This document shows positions 1 through 6,236 of a stretch of DNA of 64,000 nucleotides, in pieces. This stretch comes from UMGS1601 sp964617585 (GTDB lineage: Bacteria; Bacillota; Clostridia; Oscillospirales; Ruminococcaceae). Made by a program: the position numbers and the translations under genes. Below the pieces are notes generated by a model. The model worked only from the letters and a program-made list of their open reading frames with translations, did no database searches and was not told the origin of the DNA. The stretch spans positions 1-64,000 of the forward strand of contig CAZTXS010000003.1 in the NCBI GenBank assembly GCA_964617585.1, read 5' to 3'. The stretch's first letter is position 1. Each line of letters opens with the position of its first letter.

Positions 1-556
1 AGAGCGGGTCAAGCACGATGTTCAAAACGCCGCCCATCCCGACGCCGAAGCCGGCTTGTTTCGCATAACCGGCGTTCCGTAAAAGATGGGACATTGCCAT
101 ACACATGGTTGCGGGGATGCCGCCAATCACAATTGCGAACAGCGTGTAGGACGCTGCGTAATCGATGGTTTTCTCTGTAGCTCCCACTAACCCCAACAGC
201 GGCTTTCTCAGAACAAAGCACAGCAAGGCGTAAATCCCTGAGATGATAATTGTGCCATACATACTGACGGCGCAAGCTTCCTTAGAGCCCTGTTCGTCTT
301 TTTGTCCCAACAGTTGAGACATAAGGCTTCCTCCGCCGATTCCGAACAGATTCGCCCATGCGGTCAGCAAAAAGAACAGAACGCTTGCAACAGATACGGC
401 GGCGACCTTGAGCGGGTCGTTCGTCTGTCCCACAAAAAAGGTATCGGCCAAATTGTAAATCATGGTAATCAGTTGGCTGATAATCGTTGGTATTGCCAGC
501 TTTGCAAGAGCCTTATTTACCGGCATGGTTTCAAATATTTCAGTGTTATTATCCAT
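1..556 (-). CDS. MATE family efflux transporter, C-terminal part outside window
   Basis: Partial gene: the 5' end is at 556 and the frame stays open to the window edge, so about 185 residues are visible. The translation has the MATE look: a short polar start, then alternating hydrophobic segments, with phrases such as IPTIISQLITMIYNLADTFF and FGIGGGSLMSQLLG that are typical of the first two helices of this family of Na+/H+-coupled multidrug exporters in the membrane. An AAAGGA ribosome site lies about 10 bases before the ATG. It starts 7 bases after the MarR gene and is surely co-transcribed with it, so the regulator probably controls this pump. Base composition is richer in GC than the rest of the window, which suggests acquisition. 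Substrate cannot be told. Confidence 0.9.
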   Translation of the reverse strand, partial: MDNNTEIFETMPVNKALAKLAIPTIISQLITMIYNLADTFFVGQTNDPLKVAAVSVASVLFFLLTAWANLFGIGGGSLMSQLLGQKDEQGSKEACAVSMYGTIIISGIYALLCFVLRKPLLGLVGATEKTIDYAASYTLFAIVIGGIPATMCMAMSHLLRNAGYAKQAGFGVGMGGVLNIVLDPL

Positions 557-563
557 AAATCGT

Positions 564-1010
564 TCATTCCTTTCCTGCACGGATTGCGTGCATATTGTCA
601 AGGGCTATTTGAAGAAACCTGTCAAATTCTCTTTTTTCCTCATCATTCATGCCAGCCGTAAGCTCCTGTTGCGCTTCGAGCGCGGTAGTCTTCAAAGCCT
701 CTGCCAGTTCTTCCCCACGCTTCGTAGCGGAAAGGATGGCTTTTCTCCCATCACTTTCATCAGCTGATTTCATAATGATTCCCTTGCGTTCTAAACGAAA
801 CAAAATACCAGCCATAGTAGACTGTGATAACCTCATTTTTTCTTTCAGCATAACGGCAGTGATTCCAGGATTCTCTAAAATCGCGCGCATTGCGTCGCTC
901 TGGACGGAAGTCAGCCCGATTTCCTTCTCCTTGATGTTTCTGAAATAGGTAACGGCATTTCCAAGCTGCACCAGCTTGGTCGCTGTCTTGAATTGAGAAA
1001 CTTCTATCAT
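564..1010 (-). CDS. MarR family transcriptional regulator
   Basis: A 148-residue protein with the MarR winged-helix plan: an N-terminal dimerisation helix, then a DNA-binding region around residues 35-100 (LTSVQSDAMRAILENPGIT, MRLSQSTMAGILFRLERKG and a wing with ESDGRKAILSATKRGEEL), and a C-terminal dimerisation helix. MarR proteins are usually repressors of an adjacent efflux gene and of themselves, released by small aromatic ligands. Here the next gene downstream is a MATE exporter, which fits. A GGAGG ribosome site is well spaced before the ATG. A consensus promoter with an inverted repeat just downstream of the -10 precedes the gene, suggesting autorepression. The region is GC-rich compared with the rest of the window. 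Confidence 0.92.
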   Translation of the reverse strand: MIEVSQFKTATKLVQLGNAVTYFRNIKEKEIGLTSVQSDAMRAILENPGITAVMLKEKMRLSQSTMAGILFRLERKGIIMKSADESDGRKAILSATKRGEELAEALKTTALEAQQELTAGMNDEEKREFDRFLQIALDNMHAIRAGKE

Positions 1011-1038
1011 TTTGTAACCTCCGAAAACAATACAAATA

Positions 1039-1058
1039 GCAAGCGAAGTATCGCTTGC
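1039..1058. promoter_or_regulatory. Probable MarR operator, 8-bp perfect inverted repeat
   Basis: GCAAGCGA (1039-1046) and TCGCTTGC (1051-1058) form a perfect inverted repeat with a 4-base spacer. It sits at the expected transcription start of the marR gene and before its ribosome site, which is a usual place for a MarR-type autorepression site. The assignment is inferred from position and symmetry. Confidence 0.55.
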
Positions 1059-1065
1059 GAACTAT

Positions 1066-1094
1066 ATCATATCACCGCTGCGGTCACCTGTCAA
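1066..1094 (-). promoter_or_regulatory. Promoter of the marR-MATE pair
   Basis: On the minus strand TTGACA (1089-1094) and TATGAT (1066-1071) are separated by exactly 17 bases. The spacer itself contains an imperfect palindrome (TGACCGC and its near mirror). The start site would fall at about 1059, directly at the inverted repeat described separately. Confidence 0.75.
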
Positions 1095-1121
1095 TAACGT
1101 ATCAGAGCTTTTACATAGCGT

Positions 1122-1388
1122 TCACAGTATTGTCACAGACAGCAGGTAAAAAAACAGAAAATAACTGATATGTTTTAAATTATGATCTATAACTAAGGCA
1201 ATATGTTCCCCGCCTCTATAGGCGGGGAACATATTTGGGATTTGGTTGTTTAAACGTAATTTTGCCTGCCCTGCGGAATATCGCTTGAGCAAGCGGTAAA
1301 TATATTGACGGTTTGTTTTGTATCTTATTGCTGCCTTAGTTACGCCGTACTTTTGAGCGTATTTTATTAGCGCTTGACGATACAGCAT
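1122..1388 (-). pseudogene. Truncated IS transposase, helix-turn-helix N-terminus (IS481-like)
   Basis: An open frame of 88 codons whose first 42 or so residues look like the start of an IS481/integrase-core transposase: YRQALIKYAQKYGVTKAA is a typical first helix-turn-helix, followed by a YKTNRQYIYRLLKRY helix. A full transposase would have more than 300 residues and a DDE catalytic core, and none is present. After about residue 50 the frame runs through the hairpin repeat at 1188-1234 and on into sequence with no recognisable content. I read it as the 5' remnant of an insertion sequence, cut by or fused to the repeat. It is unlikely to be functional. Confidence 0.6.
1188..1234. repeat. Partial copy 1 of dispersed hairpin repeat
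   Basis: Begins with TATAACTAAGGCAA, as do the copies at 4,181 and 6,084, and carries the same CCCCGCC-TCTATA-GGCGG hairpin. In this copy the hairpin is extended to perfect 14-base arms (1201-1214 and 1221-1234) around the 6-base loop. The later modules of the repeat are missing. It lies inside the transposase remnant. Confidence 0.75.
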
Positions 1389-1407
1389 ATTTTGTTTTAC
1401 AGTTTTT

Positions 1408-1503
1408 ATGACGAATGGTTTACCTTCTTTCAGTTGGAGTCACAACTTAACTGTAACACATGGTTTTCCATTCGTCATTTATTTTTTTACTTTACTGTAA
1501 CAC
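1408..1503. repeat. IS-end-like repeats before the transposase remnant
   Basis: Two structures overlap here. An 11-base inverted repeat, ATGACGAATGG (1408-1418) and CCATTCGTCAT (1468-1478), spans 71 bases. A 15-base near-identical direct repeat, ACTT(A/T)ACTGTAACAC, lies at 1445-1459 and 1489-1503. Together they look like the end or ends of the decayed element whose transposase start lies at 1388. The duplicated motif could mean nested insertion. Apart from this and the yajC promoter I see nothing else in 1389-1610. Confidence 0.45.
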
Positions 1504-1551
1504 TCCTATTGTAAACCTACAGTAAGTAATATGAAAGTTTTGTGAAAAGAC

Positions 1552-1580
1552 TTGTCTTTAATAGAAAATACTGATATAAT
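1552..1580 (+). promoter_or_regulatory. Promoter of yajC
   Basis: TTGTCT (1552-1557), a 17-base spacer and a perfect TATAAT (1575-1580), 30 bases upstream of the yajC start codon. Confidence 0.7.
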
Positions 1581-1610
1581 AAAAAGGTAATTTTTTAGGA
1601 GGACGAATCA

Positions 1611-1934
1611 ATGACAAATTTAATTAATATTATGGCGGATAGTACAAATTCAGCTATGTCGCTTGTAAGTCTTATTCCTTTGGTTCTTATTATTGTTGTA
1701 TTTTATTTTTTGCTTATAAGACCGCAAAGAAAAAAAGATAAGCAGGACGCTCAAATGAGAAAGAATCTCCAAGTCGGTGACGAAGTAGTTACGGCAGGCG
1801 GTGTTGTAGGTATTGTTTTCTCTATAAAGGACGATACGGTTGTTGTTGAAACGGGCGGCGACAGAAGTAAGATTCGCGTTAAGAAATGGGCTATAGCTCA
1901 GAATCTGACTGATCACGACGATCAGTCAAAGTAG
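1611..1934 (+). CDS. yajC: Preprotein translocase subunit YajC
   Basis: A 107-residue protein with one membrane helix near residues 20-37 (LIPLVLIIVVFYFLLIRPQ), the RPQRKKDKQ positive-inside segment that follows it in YajC, and the small beta domain (LQVGDEVVTAGGVVG, KDDTVVVETGGDRSKIRV). YajC is a SecDF-associated accessory subunit of the Sec translocon in the membrane. The start is set by AGGAGG at 1597-1602, 8 bases before the ATG; a second methionine at residue 9 has no ribosome site. A consensus promoter sits just upstream. In many Clostridia this gene is followed by a TIGR04086 membrane protein and the SCIFF genes, as here. Confidence 0.95.
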   Translation: MTNLINIMADSTNSAMSLVSLIPLVLIIVVFYFLLIRPQRKKDKQDAQMRKNLQVGDEVVTAGGVVGIVFSIKDDTVVVETGGDRSKIRVKKWAIAQNLTDHDDQSK

Positions 1935-1945
1935 TAATATTTAAT

Positions 1946-1994
1946 AAAAATCCTGAATAAAGTTTAGTAAGAGAGCTTTAGGAGGGATTTTTTT
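1946..1994 (+). promoter_or_regulatory. Stem-loop covering the ribosome site of the next gene
   Basis: AAAAATCC (1946-1953) can pair with GGATTTTT (1985-1992), with AAAG/CTTT pairing inside. The 3' arm takes in the end of the AGGAGGG ribosome site and is followed by a run of T that leads into the TTG start codon. The fold could end yajC transcripts or mask the ribosome site. No test is possible here. Confidence 0.35.
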
Positions 1995-2403
1995 GTTTTC
2001 ACGCACCGGAAGGCACACCTCATCATCCGTAAAAAAGGATGTATTTTTCGTTTTCTTAGCGATACTGGCAGGATTCCTTATAACCGCTTTGGTACTGTTG
2101 TTTTTTTCTTTCATTCTCACTAAAATTGACGCTCCCGATAAAGTAATCAAACTGCTGTCCACGGTTGCGCTTGGAGTGGGAACCTATTTCGGAGGATATA
2201 TCTGCTCAAAGCATAAGCATAACAGAGGTATATTCAGAGGAGCTTTATGCGGTTTTATAATGTTTTGTATTATAGTTATTTTCGGAGCAATATTCGCTGA
2301 TACCGTTTTATCCTTCAGTTCAACATCCAAGCTGGTTTTAACTTTGGTATGCGGCGCTATAGGCGGAATAGTCGGAGCTAATTCAAAATTCAAAAGATAT
2401 TGA
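1993..2403 (+). CDS. TIGR04086 family membrane protein
   Basis: A 136-residue protein with four hydrophobic segments (about residues 18-42, 54-72, 80-103 and 113-128) and glycine-rich helices (LGVGTYFGGYICSKH, CGAIGGIVGAN). These fit the small TIGR04086 membrane family, whose function is unknown and whose genes usually sit between yajC and the SCIFF genes in Clostridia. The start codon is TTG at 1993, chosen because AGGAGGG (1980-1986) ends 6 bases before it and no ATG lies near. The stop codon overlaps the -35 box of the SCIFF promoter. Confidence 0.75.
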   Translation: MFSRTGRHTSSSVKKDVFFVFLAILAGFLITALVLLFFSFILTKIDAPDKVIKLLSTVALGVGTYFGGYICSKHKHNRGIFRGALCGFIMFCIIVIFGAIFADTVLSFSSTSKLVLTLVCGAIGGIVGANSKFKRY

Positions 2404-2428
2404 CATATTTTTTATATTGTGATATACT
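2400..2428 (+). promoter_or_regulatory. Strong promoter of the SCIFF peptide gene
   Basis: TTGACA (2400-2405), a 17-base spacer and TATACT (2423-2428), with a TG one base before the -10. The -35 box overlaps the TGA stop of the preceding gene. The match to the vegetative consensus suggests high expression of the peptide. Confidence 0.75.
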
Positions 2429-2456
2429 ATAAAAAACAATTTACGGAGGAAATAAA

Positions 2457-2600
2457 ATGAAACATATCAAAACTGTCAATAAAACGAATTTAAAGAAAAC
2501 AGCAGCTAAGGGCGGATGCGGTAATTGTCAGGCTTCATGTCAGTCGGCTTGCAAGACTTCATGCACTGTCGCTAACCAGAAATGCGAAAAAGACGCATAG
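2457..2600 (+). CDS. scfA: SCIFF family peptide, ranthipeptide precursor (six cysteines)
   Basis: A 47-residue peptide with a basic leader (MKHIKTVNKTNLKKTAAKGG) and a core holding six cysteines at 21, 24, 28, 32, 36 and 43, spaced C-x2-C-x3-C-x3-C-x3-C-x6-C. That is the SCIFF signature (six cysteines in forty-five residues). In this family the adjacent radical-SAM enzyme makes thioether links from cysteine sulfur to residues between the cysteines, giving a ranthipeptide; a quorum-related or signalling role has been proposed for some members. GGAGG precedes the ATG by 6-7 bases. The gene has its own strong promoter and is followed by a terminator-like hairpin, so the peptide should be made in excess over its enzyme. 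No dedicated transporter or protease gene is nearby. Confidence 0.93.
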   Translation: MKHIKTVNKTNLKKTAAKGGCGNCQASCQSACKTSCTVANQKCEKDA

Positions 2601-2633
2601 TCTTTTAAATTTGTATCTAAAATAAAAATTTTT

Positions 2634-2661
2634 AAAGGGACAGGATTTGTCCCTTTAATTT
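2634..2661 (+). terminator. Terminator or attenuator after the SCIFF gene
   Basis: AAAGGGACA (2634-2642) pairs with TGTCCCTTT (2648-2656) around a 5-base loop, followed by AATTTTTG. Lying between peptide and maturase, it would hold enzyme levels below peptide levels. Confidence 0.75.
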
Positions 2662-2765
2662 TTGTATTAAGGACAGATTATAAATAAGTTTACAGCGTTT
2701 TGTAGTGTTTGCCGCCTGATATTGAAGCGGTGAATTAAAATCTAAAAACGCATTAATATCAAAAG

Positions 2766-2804
2766 AAAGGAGTTGCCTTTGCGATTCAAAGGCGTTTATT
2801 TAAA
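2766..2804 (+). promoter_or_regulatory. Distant ribosome site with intervening hairpin before the maturase
   Basis: A good AAAGGAG ribosome site (2766-2772) lies 32 bases from the ATG at 2805, too far for normal use. Between them GCCTTTG (2775-2781) pairs perfectly with CAAAGGC (2787-2793). Folding this 19-base stem-loop would cut the effective distance to 13 bases. No in-frame ATG, GTG or TTG lies nearer the ribosome site; an in-frame ATT is at 2784. Confidence 0.45.
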
Positions 2805-4178
2805 ATGATACACTGCTTTAGGCTTAAAGGCTTCAACATTGTTTTAGACGTTCACACAGGGGGAGTTCACGTTGTTGACGATCTTACATATGAAATATTG
2901 GACGGTATATCCTTGCCGCTTGACGAAAAGAGCAGAAATGACGCTTTAAAAAGACTGTCGGATAAATATACTGCTGATGAAATTAACGAGTGTTTTGATG
3001 AAATAATCGAGCTTTATGAGGAAGGTATACTTTTCAGTGAGGACGATTATGAAAAATTCGCTGAATATGCGGTAGCTTCGCCAGTGAAAGCTATGTGCCT
3101 TCACATAGCGCACGACTGTAACTTAAGATGTAAATATTGTTTTGCTTCTACAGGCGATTTCGGCGGGGGAAGAAAGCTTATGGATTTAGATACCGGAAAA
3201 GCTGCGATTGACTTTCTTTTAGAGAAATCAGAGAAAAGGAAAAATCTTGAACTCGACTTTTTCGGCGGCGAGCCATTGATGAATTTTGATGTTGTTAAAG
3301 AAATTGTTAAATACGCAAGAAGCAAGGAAAAAGAATACGGAAAGACATTCAGATTTACTATAACTACAAACGGACTTCTTCTCACTGATGATAAAATTGA
3401 TTTTATAAACAAAGAGATGTCAAATGTCGTTTTGTCAATTGACGGAAGAAAAGAAATAAACGACAGAATGAGAGTTTGTGTTGACGGAAGCGGCTGCTAT
3501 GATTATATAGTTGAAAAATTTAAGGATCTGGTTTCAAAGCGAGATAAGAACAAGGATTATTATGTGAGAGGAACATATACTAAATATAATTTGGATTTTT
3601 CAAACGATGTGCTTCATCTTTATGATTTGGGATTTGATCAGGTTTCAGTTGAGCCTGTAATGGGCGATGAAGCTGAAGCTTATGCAATCAGTGAAGCGGA
3701 TCTTGATAAAATCAGCGGCGAATATGATATTTTAGTTGACAAACTCAGTGAGATAAGAGAAAATGGCGGATTTTGCAATTTCTTTCACTTCATGCTCGAT
3801 TTAAACCGGGGACCTTGCGCAATAAAAAGGCTGAGAGGCTGCGGAAGCGGAAATGAGTATGTTGCTGTTACGCCCGACGGGGATATTTACCCTTGCCATC
3901 AGTTTGTCGGGATTGAGGAGTTCAAAATGGGAAATCTTCACGATAAAACATTTGACATGGATATAAAAAACACCTTTGCAAAAACTCATATATACGCAAA
4001 GGACGACTGTAAAGACTGCTGGGCTAAGTTTTATTGCAGCGGCGGCTGCAACGCCAATAACTATCTGTATGAAGGTGATATTCTTAAATCTCATAAGCTT
4101 TCTTGCAAGATTCAGAGAAAACGTTTGGAGTGTGCAATTTTAATGGCTGTAAAGAAAGAACTTGAAAAGCAGTCGTAA
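2805..4178 (+). CDS. scfB: SCIFF maturase, radical SAM/SPASM thioether synthase
   Basis: A 457-residue radical-SAM peptide-modifying enzyme. The N-terminal 90 residues form the peptide-recognition region typical of SCIFF maturases (MIHCFRLKGFNIVLDVHTGG). The radical-SAM cluster motif C-x3-C-x2-C (CNLRCKYC) is at residues 105-112, with DFFGGEPL following. The C-terminal third is a SPASM domain with many cysteines (CAIKRLRGCGSG, PDGDIYPCHQF, CKDCWAKFYCSGGCNAN), which bind auxiliary Fe-S clusters. It reductively cleaves SAM and installs thioether links in the SCIFF peptide encoded 204 bases upstream. The ATG at 2805 matches the family start but has an unusually distant ribosome site. Dispersed repeat copy 2 begins 2 bases after the stop codon. 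Confidence 0.95.
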   Translation: MIHCFRLKGFNIVLDVHTGGVHVVDDLTYEILDGISLPLDEKSRNDALKRLSDKYTADEINECFDEIIELYEEGILFSEDDYEKFAEYAVASPVKAMCLHIAHDCNLRCKYCFASTGDFGGGRKLMDLDTGKAAIDFLLEKSEKRKNLELDFFGGEPLMNFDVVKEIVKYARSKEKEYGKTFRFTITTNGLLLTDDKIDFINKEMSNVVLSIDGRKEINDRMRVCVDGSGCYDYIVEKFKDLVSKRDKNKDYYVRGTYTKYNLDFSNDVLHLYDLGFDQVSVEPVMGDEAEAYAISEADLDKISGEYDILVDKLSEIRENGGFCNFFHFMLDLNRGPCAIKRLRGCGSGNEYVAVTPDGDIYPCHQFVGIEEFKMGNLHDKTFDMDIKNTFAKTHIYAKDDCKDCWAKFYCSGGCNANNYLYEGDILKSHKLSCKIQRKRLECAILMAVKKELEKQS

Positions 4179-4180
4179 AG

Positions 4181-4324
4181 TATAACTAAGGCAAGATGTC
4201 CCCCGCCTCTATAGGCGGCGGGTTTCATTACCCGTTCAGTAGGGGGATTGTATCCCCCTACTGAACGGCTGGTCGGCAATGCCGACCCTTGCCGCATTGA
4301 ATGACGGGCAAGCCTTTATCGAAT
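4181..4324. repeat. Dispersed multi-hairpin repeat, full copy 2
   Basis: About 145 bases. In order it holds the shared head TATAACTAAGGCAAGATG, a CCGCC-TCTATA-GGCGG hairpin, a perfect 17-base-arm hairpin (4232-4248 with 4252-4268, 3-base loop), a 7-base-arm hairpin (4271-4277 with 4281-4287), and the tail TTGAATGACGGGCAAGCC. Copy 3 at 6,084 is clearly related over the whole length. There is no open frame. Its richer GC content stands out from the flanks. It fills most of the gap between the maturase and spoIIIAA. Confidence 0.85.
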
Positions 4325-4376
4325 AGTTAATATTCAGACAGTTTAGGGATTTATTTCCGGGCTGTCTTATTTTTTT

Positions 4377-4421
4377 GTAATAAAATAAAAGCTTGTCACA
4401 TAAGATTTAATACAAGCTTTT
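4377..4421 (+). promoter_or_regulatory. Candidate sigma-E-type promoter with inverted repeat before spoIIIAA
   Basis: GTAATAAA (4377-4384), 14 bases, then CATAAGAT (4399-4406) resemble the -35 and -10 boxes of sigma-E promoters, six of eight in the -10, and spoIIIA is sigma-E dependent in Bacillus. A perfect 10-base inverted repeat, AAAAGCTTGT (4387-4396) with ACAAGCTTTT (4412-4421), brackets the -10. It could be a regulator site such as one for SpoIIID, or an intrinsic terminator for the upstream transcript. Confidence 0.35.
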
Positions 4422-4441
4422 TAAAAGAAAGGATTTTAAAT

Positions 4442-5368
4442 ATGCAGACTAACAAAAGCAAGTTGGACAAGGCAATTAAGCTTCTTTCGCCAAACATAGC
4501 CCAGCCATTTTATATGATGTCTAACAAAGACAGACCGAAAATAAATGAGATAAGGCTTAGAAATAAAAAGTATCTTTCCGTTTCAATAGGCGAAAGAGAA
4601 TTTTACGTTACCGAGGTAGGAAAGCTTTCATCTGACAGCCGAAACGGAGTTCCTGTAGCACATGAAGAAATAGATTATACATATAAGACAGCATTGAGAA
4701 ACACTATCTATAGCTTTAAAAGAGAAATATCGATGGGTTATATTATAACCGAAGGAGGAAACAGAGTAGGATTTTGCGGAACTGCGATAACGGACGAATC
4801 GGGAAAGGTTGAAACGCTGAAAAACATATCAAGCGTCAGTATAAGAATTTCGCGTGAAATTATAGGGATTTCTAAAGAGATAACAGAAAGGCTTGAGCTT
4901 GAAAAGTTAAAAAACATACTTATCATAGGTCCGCCGTCAAGCGGGAAAACTACGCTTCTCAGAGATTTGTGCCGGGAAATAGGCAGCGCTCACAGAATAT
5001 CTTTGATAGATGAAAAGAATGAAATATCAGCTTCGTTTGATTCTTCCGCACAGAATAATATAGGAAACTTTACGGATGTATTTGATTCCTACACAAAGTA
5101 TTACGGCATTTTATCGGCCATCAAAATCATGTCGCCACAGGTTATAGTGTGCGATGAGATAGGAACCAAAGACGATTTGGCAGCTCTTGATTACGCAATA
5201 AATTCGGGAGTAAATATAATAGCAACAATGCACTCAAACAGCATTGACGACGTATATAAAAAACCGTTCATGAAAGAGTTTTTTTTAAGAAAAGCGTTCG
5301 ATTATATAGTTTTGCTTGGAACAGGCGTCAGCTTGGGAAAAATCATTGACATAAGAAGGTTAAACTGA
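4442..5368 (+). CDS. spoIIIAA: Stage III sporulation protein AA, ATPase
   Basis: A 308-residue secretion-type ATPase, related to type II/IV secretion ATPases, with Walker A GPPSSGKTT at residues 163-171, Walker B VIVCDEIG at 234-241 and a conserved histidine segment ATMHSNS. In the mother cell it powers the SpoIIIA-SpoIIQ channel that links mother cell and forespore during engulfment. It is the first gene of a complete eight-gene spoIIIA operon. AAAGGA precedes the ATG. The stop overlaps the start of spoIIIAB by one base. Confidence 0.96.
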   Translation: MQTNKSKLDKAIKLLSPNIAQPFYMMSNKDRPKINEIRLRNKKYLSVSIGEREFYVTEVGKLSSDSRNGVPVAHEEIDYTYKTALRNTIYSFKREISMGYIITEGGNRVGFCGTAITDESGKVETLKNISSVSIRISREIIGISKEITERLELEKLKNILIIGPPSSGKTTLLRDLCREIGSAHRISLIDEKNEISASFDSSAQNNIGNFTDVFDSYTKYYGILSAIKIMSPQVIVCDEIGTKDDLAALDYAINSGVNIIATMHSNSIDDVYKKPFMKEFFLRKAFDYIVLLGTGVSLGKIIDIRRLN

Positions 5369-5856
5369 TGAAGATAACAGGTATTATTCTTGTTTTTTTA
5401 GCGTCGTCGTTTACCGGCGTTTACTTTTCAAATAAGTATAAAAAACGCGTGCAGACTCTTGAAAAAATAAACTCGCTGATTATTAATACAAAAATTCTTA
5501 TCGAAGCGCAAAGCCTGACAATCGAAGAGCTTTTTGCTTTATTGGATAGGGAAAAAAAGCTGGACGGTTTTTTTATAACGAAAGACGCATTTTTATCTCA
5601 TGACTATAAACGCAGGATAAAAGCCGAGTGTAAAAAAATAAGCTTTCTGAGCGAAGAGGATAAGAGTTTATTTTGCGGTTTTATAAACGAATTAGGCGTT
5701 ACATTTTTAGAAGGTCAGATAGCAATATTGGACGGATATATAAAACAGTTTGAAAACAAAATAACGGAGCTTAAATCTGTTCAGGGAACAAAATGCAGAA
5801 TGTATAATTCATTCGGCGTTCTGATAGGAGTTTTTTTATCAATAGTTTTATCATAG
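5368..5856 (+). CDS. spoIIIAB: Stage III sporulation protein AB
   Basis: A 162-residue protein with a hydrophobic N-terminal segment (residues 4-18), a central helical cytoplasmic part and a C-terminal hydrophobic tail (FGVLIGVFLSIVLS). This is the SpoIIIAB plan, which resembles GspF-type platform proteins of type II secretion. It is part of the mother-cell SpoIIIA complex. The start overlaps the spoIIIAA stop (ATGA-type one-base overlap), so translation is probably coupled. Confidence 0.93.
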   Translation: MKITGIILVFLASSFTGVYFSNKYKKRVQTLEKINSLIINTKILIEAQSLTIEELFALLDREKKLDGFFITKDAFLSHDYKRRIKAECKKISFLSEEDKSLFCGFINELGVTFLEGQIAILDGYIKQFENKITELKSVQGTKCRMYNSFGVLIGVFLSIVLS

Positions 5857-5883
5857 TGATTTAAATAAAAAACAGGAGAAGTT

Positions 5884-6078
5884 ATGGAGATTGATTTAGT
5901 CTTTAAAATAGCGGCGATTGGAATAATAGTTGCGGTATTAAATCAGCTTTTAAAGCGTGCTGAACGCGACGAACAGGCGATGATGGTTACTTTAGCAGGA
6001 CTTATAATCGTACTGATTATTATAGTTAATCAGATTGCTTCGTTATTTGATACTATCAAAAGTGTTTTTGAATTGTGA
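5884..6078 (+). CDS. spoIIIAC: Stage III sporulation protein AC
   Basis: A 64-residue membrane protein with two helices (about 7-22 and 33-55), normal length for SpoIIIAC. ERDEQAMMVTLAGLIIVL is typical of the second helix region. AGGAGAAG precedes the ATG. The gap to spoIIIAD is 158 bases, abnormally wide for this operon, because a dispersed repeat lies in it. Confidence 0.93.
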   Translation: MEIDLVFKIAAIGIIVAVLNQLLKRAERDEQAMMVTLAGLIIVLIIIVNQIASLFDTIKSVFEL

Positions 6079-6083
6079 CATTT

Positions 6084-6222
6084 TATAACTAAGGCAAGAT
6101 GCCCCCGCCTCTATAGGCGGCGGGTTCCATTACCCGTTCAGCAGTTGGATACAATCCCTACTGATCGGCCGGTCGGCATTGCCGACCCTGCCGCGTTAAT
6201 GACGGGCAAGCACTTATTGAAA
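6084..6222. repeat. Dispersed multi-hairpin repeat, copy 3, inside the spoIIIA operon
   Basis: Related to copy 2 from the head (TATAACTAAGGCAAGATG) through the CCGCC-TCTATA-GGCGG hairpin, the GGTCGGC/GCCGACC hairpin and the tail (AATGACGGGCAAGC). The long middle hairpin, perfect in copy 2, is broken here by several substitutions and a deletion. It lies wholly between the stop of spoIIIAC and the ribosome site of spoIIIAD. Confidence 0.85.
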
Positions 6223-6236
6223 GACGGAGAAAATCA

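Noticed and set aside
302..661. Plus-strand open frames across the marR-MATE junction
   Set aside because: They are opposite to the MATE and MarR frames, which have family motifs, ribosome sites and a promoter.
4112..4297. Minus-strand frame over repeat copy 2, similar to frames at 1,122 and 6,158
   Set aside because: The shared peptide (AYRGG) is just the repeat translated; there is no gene signal.
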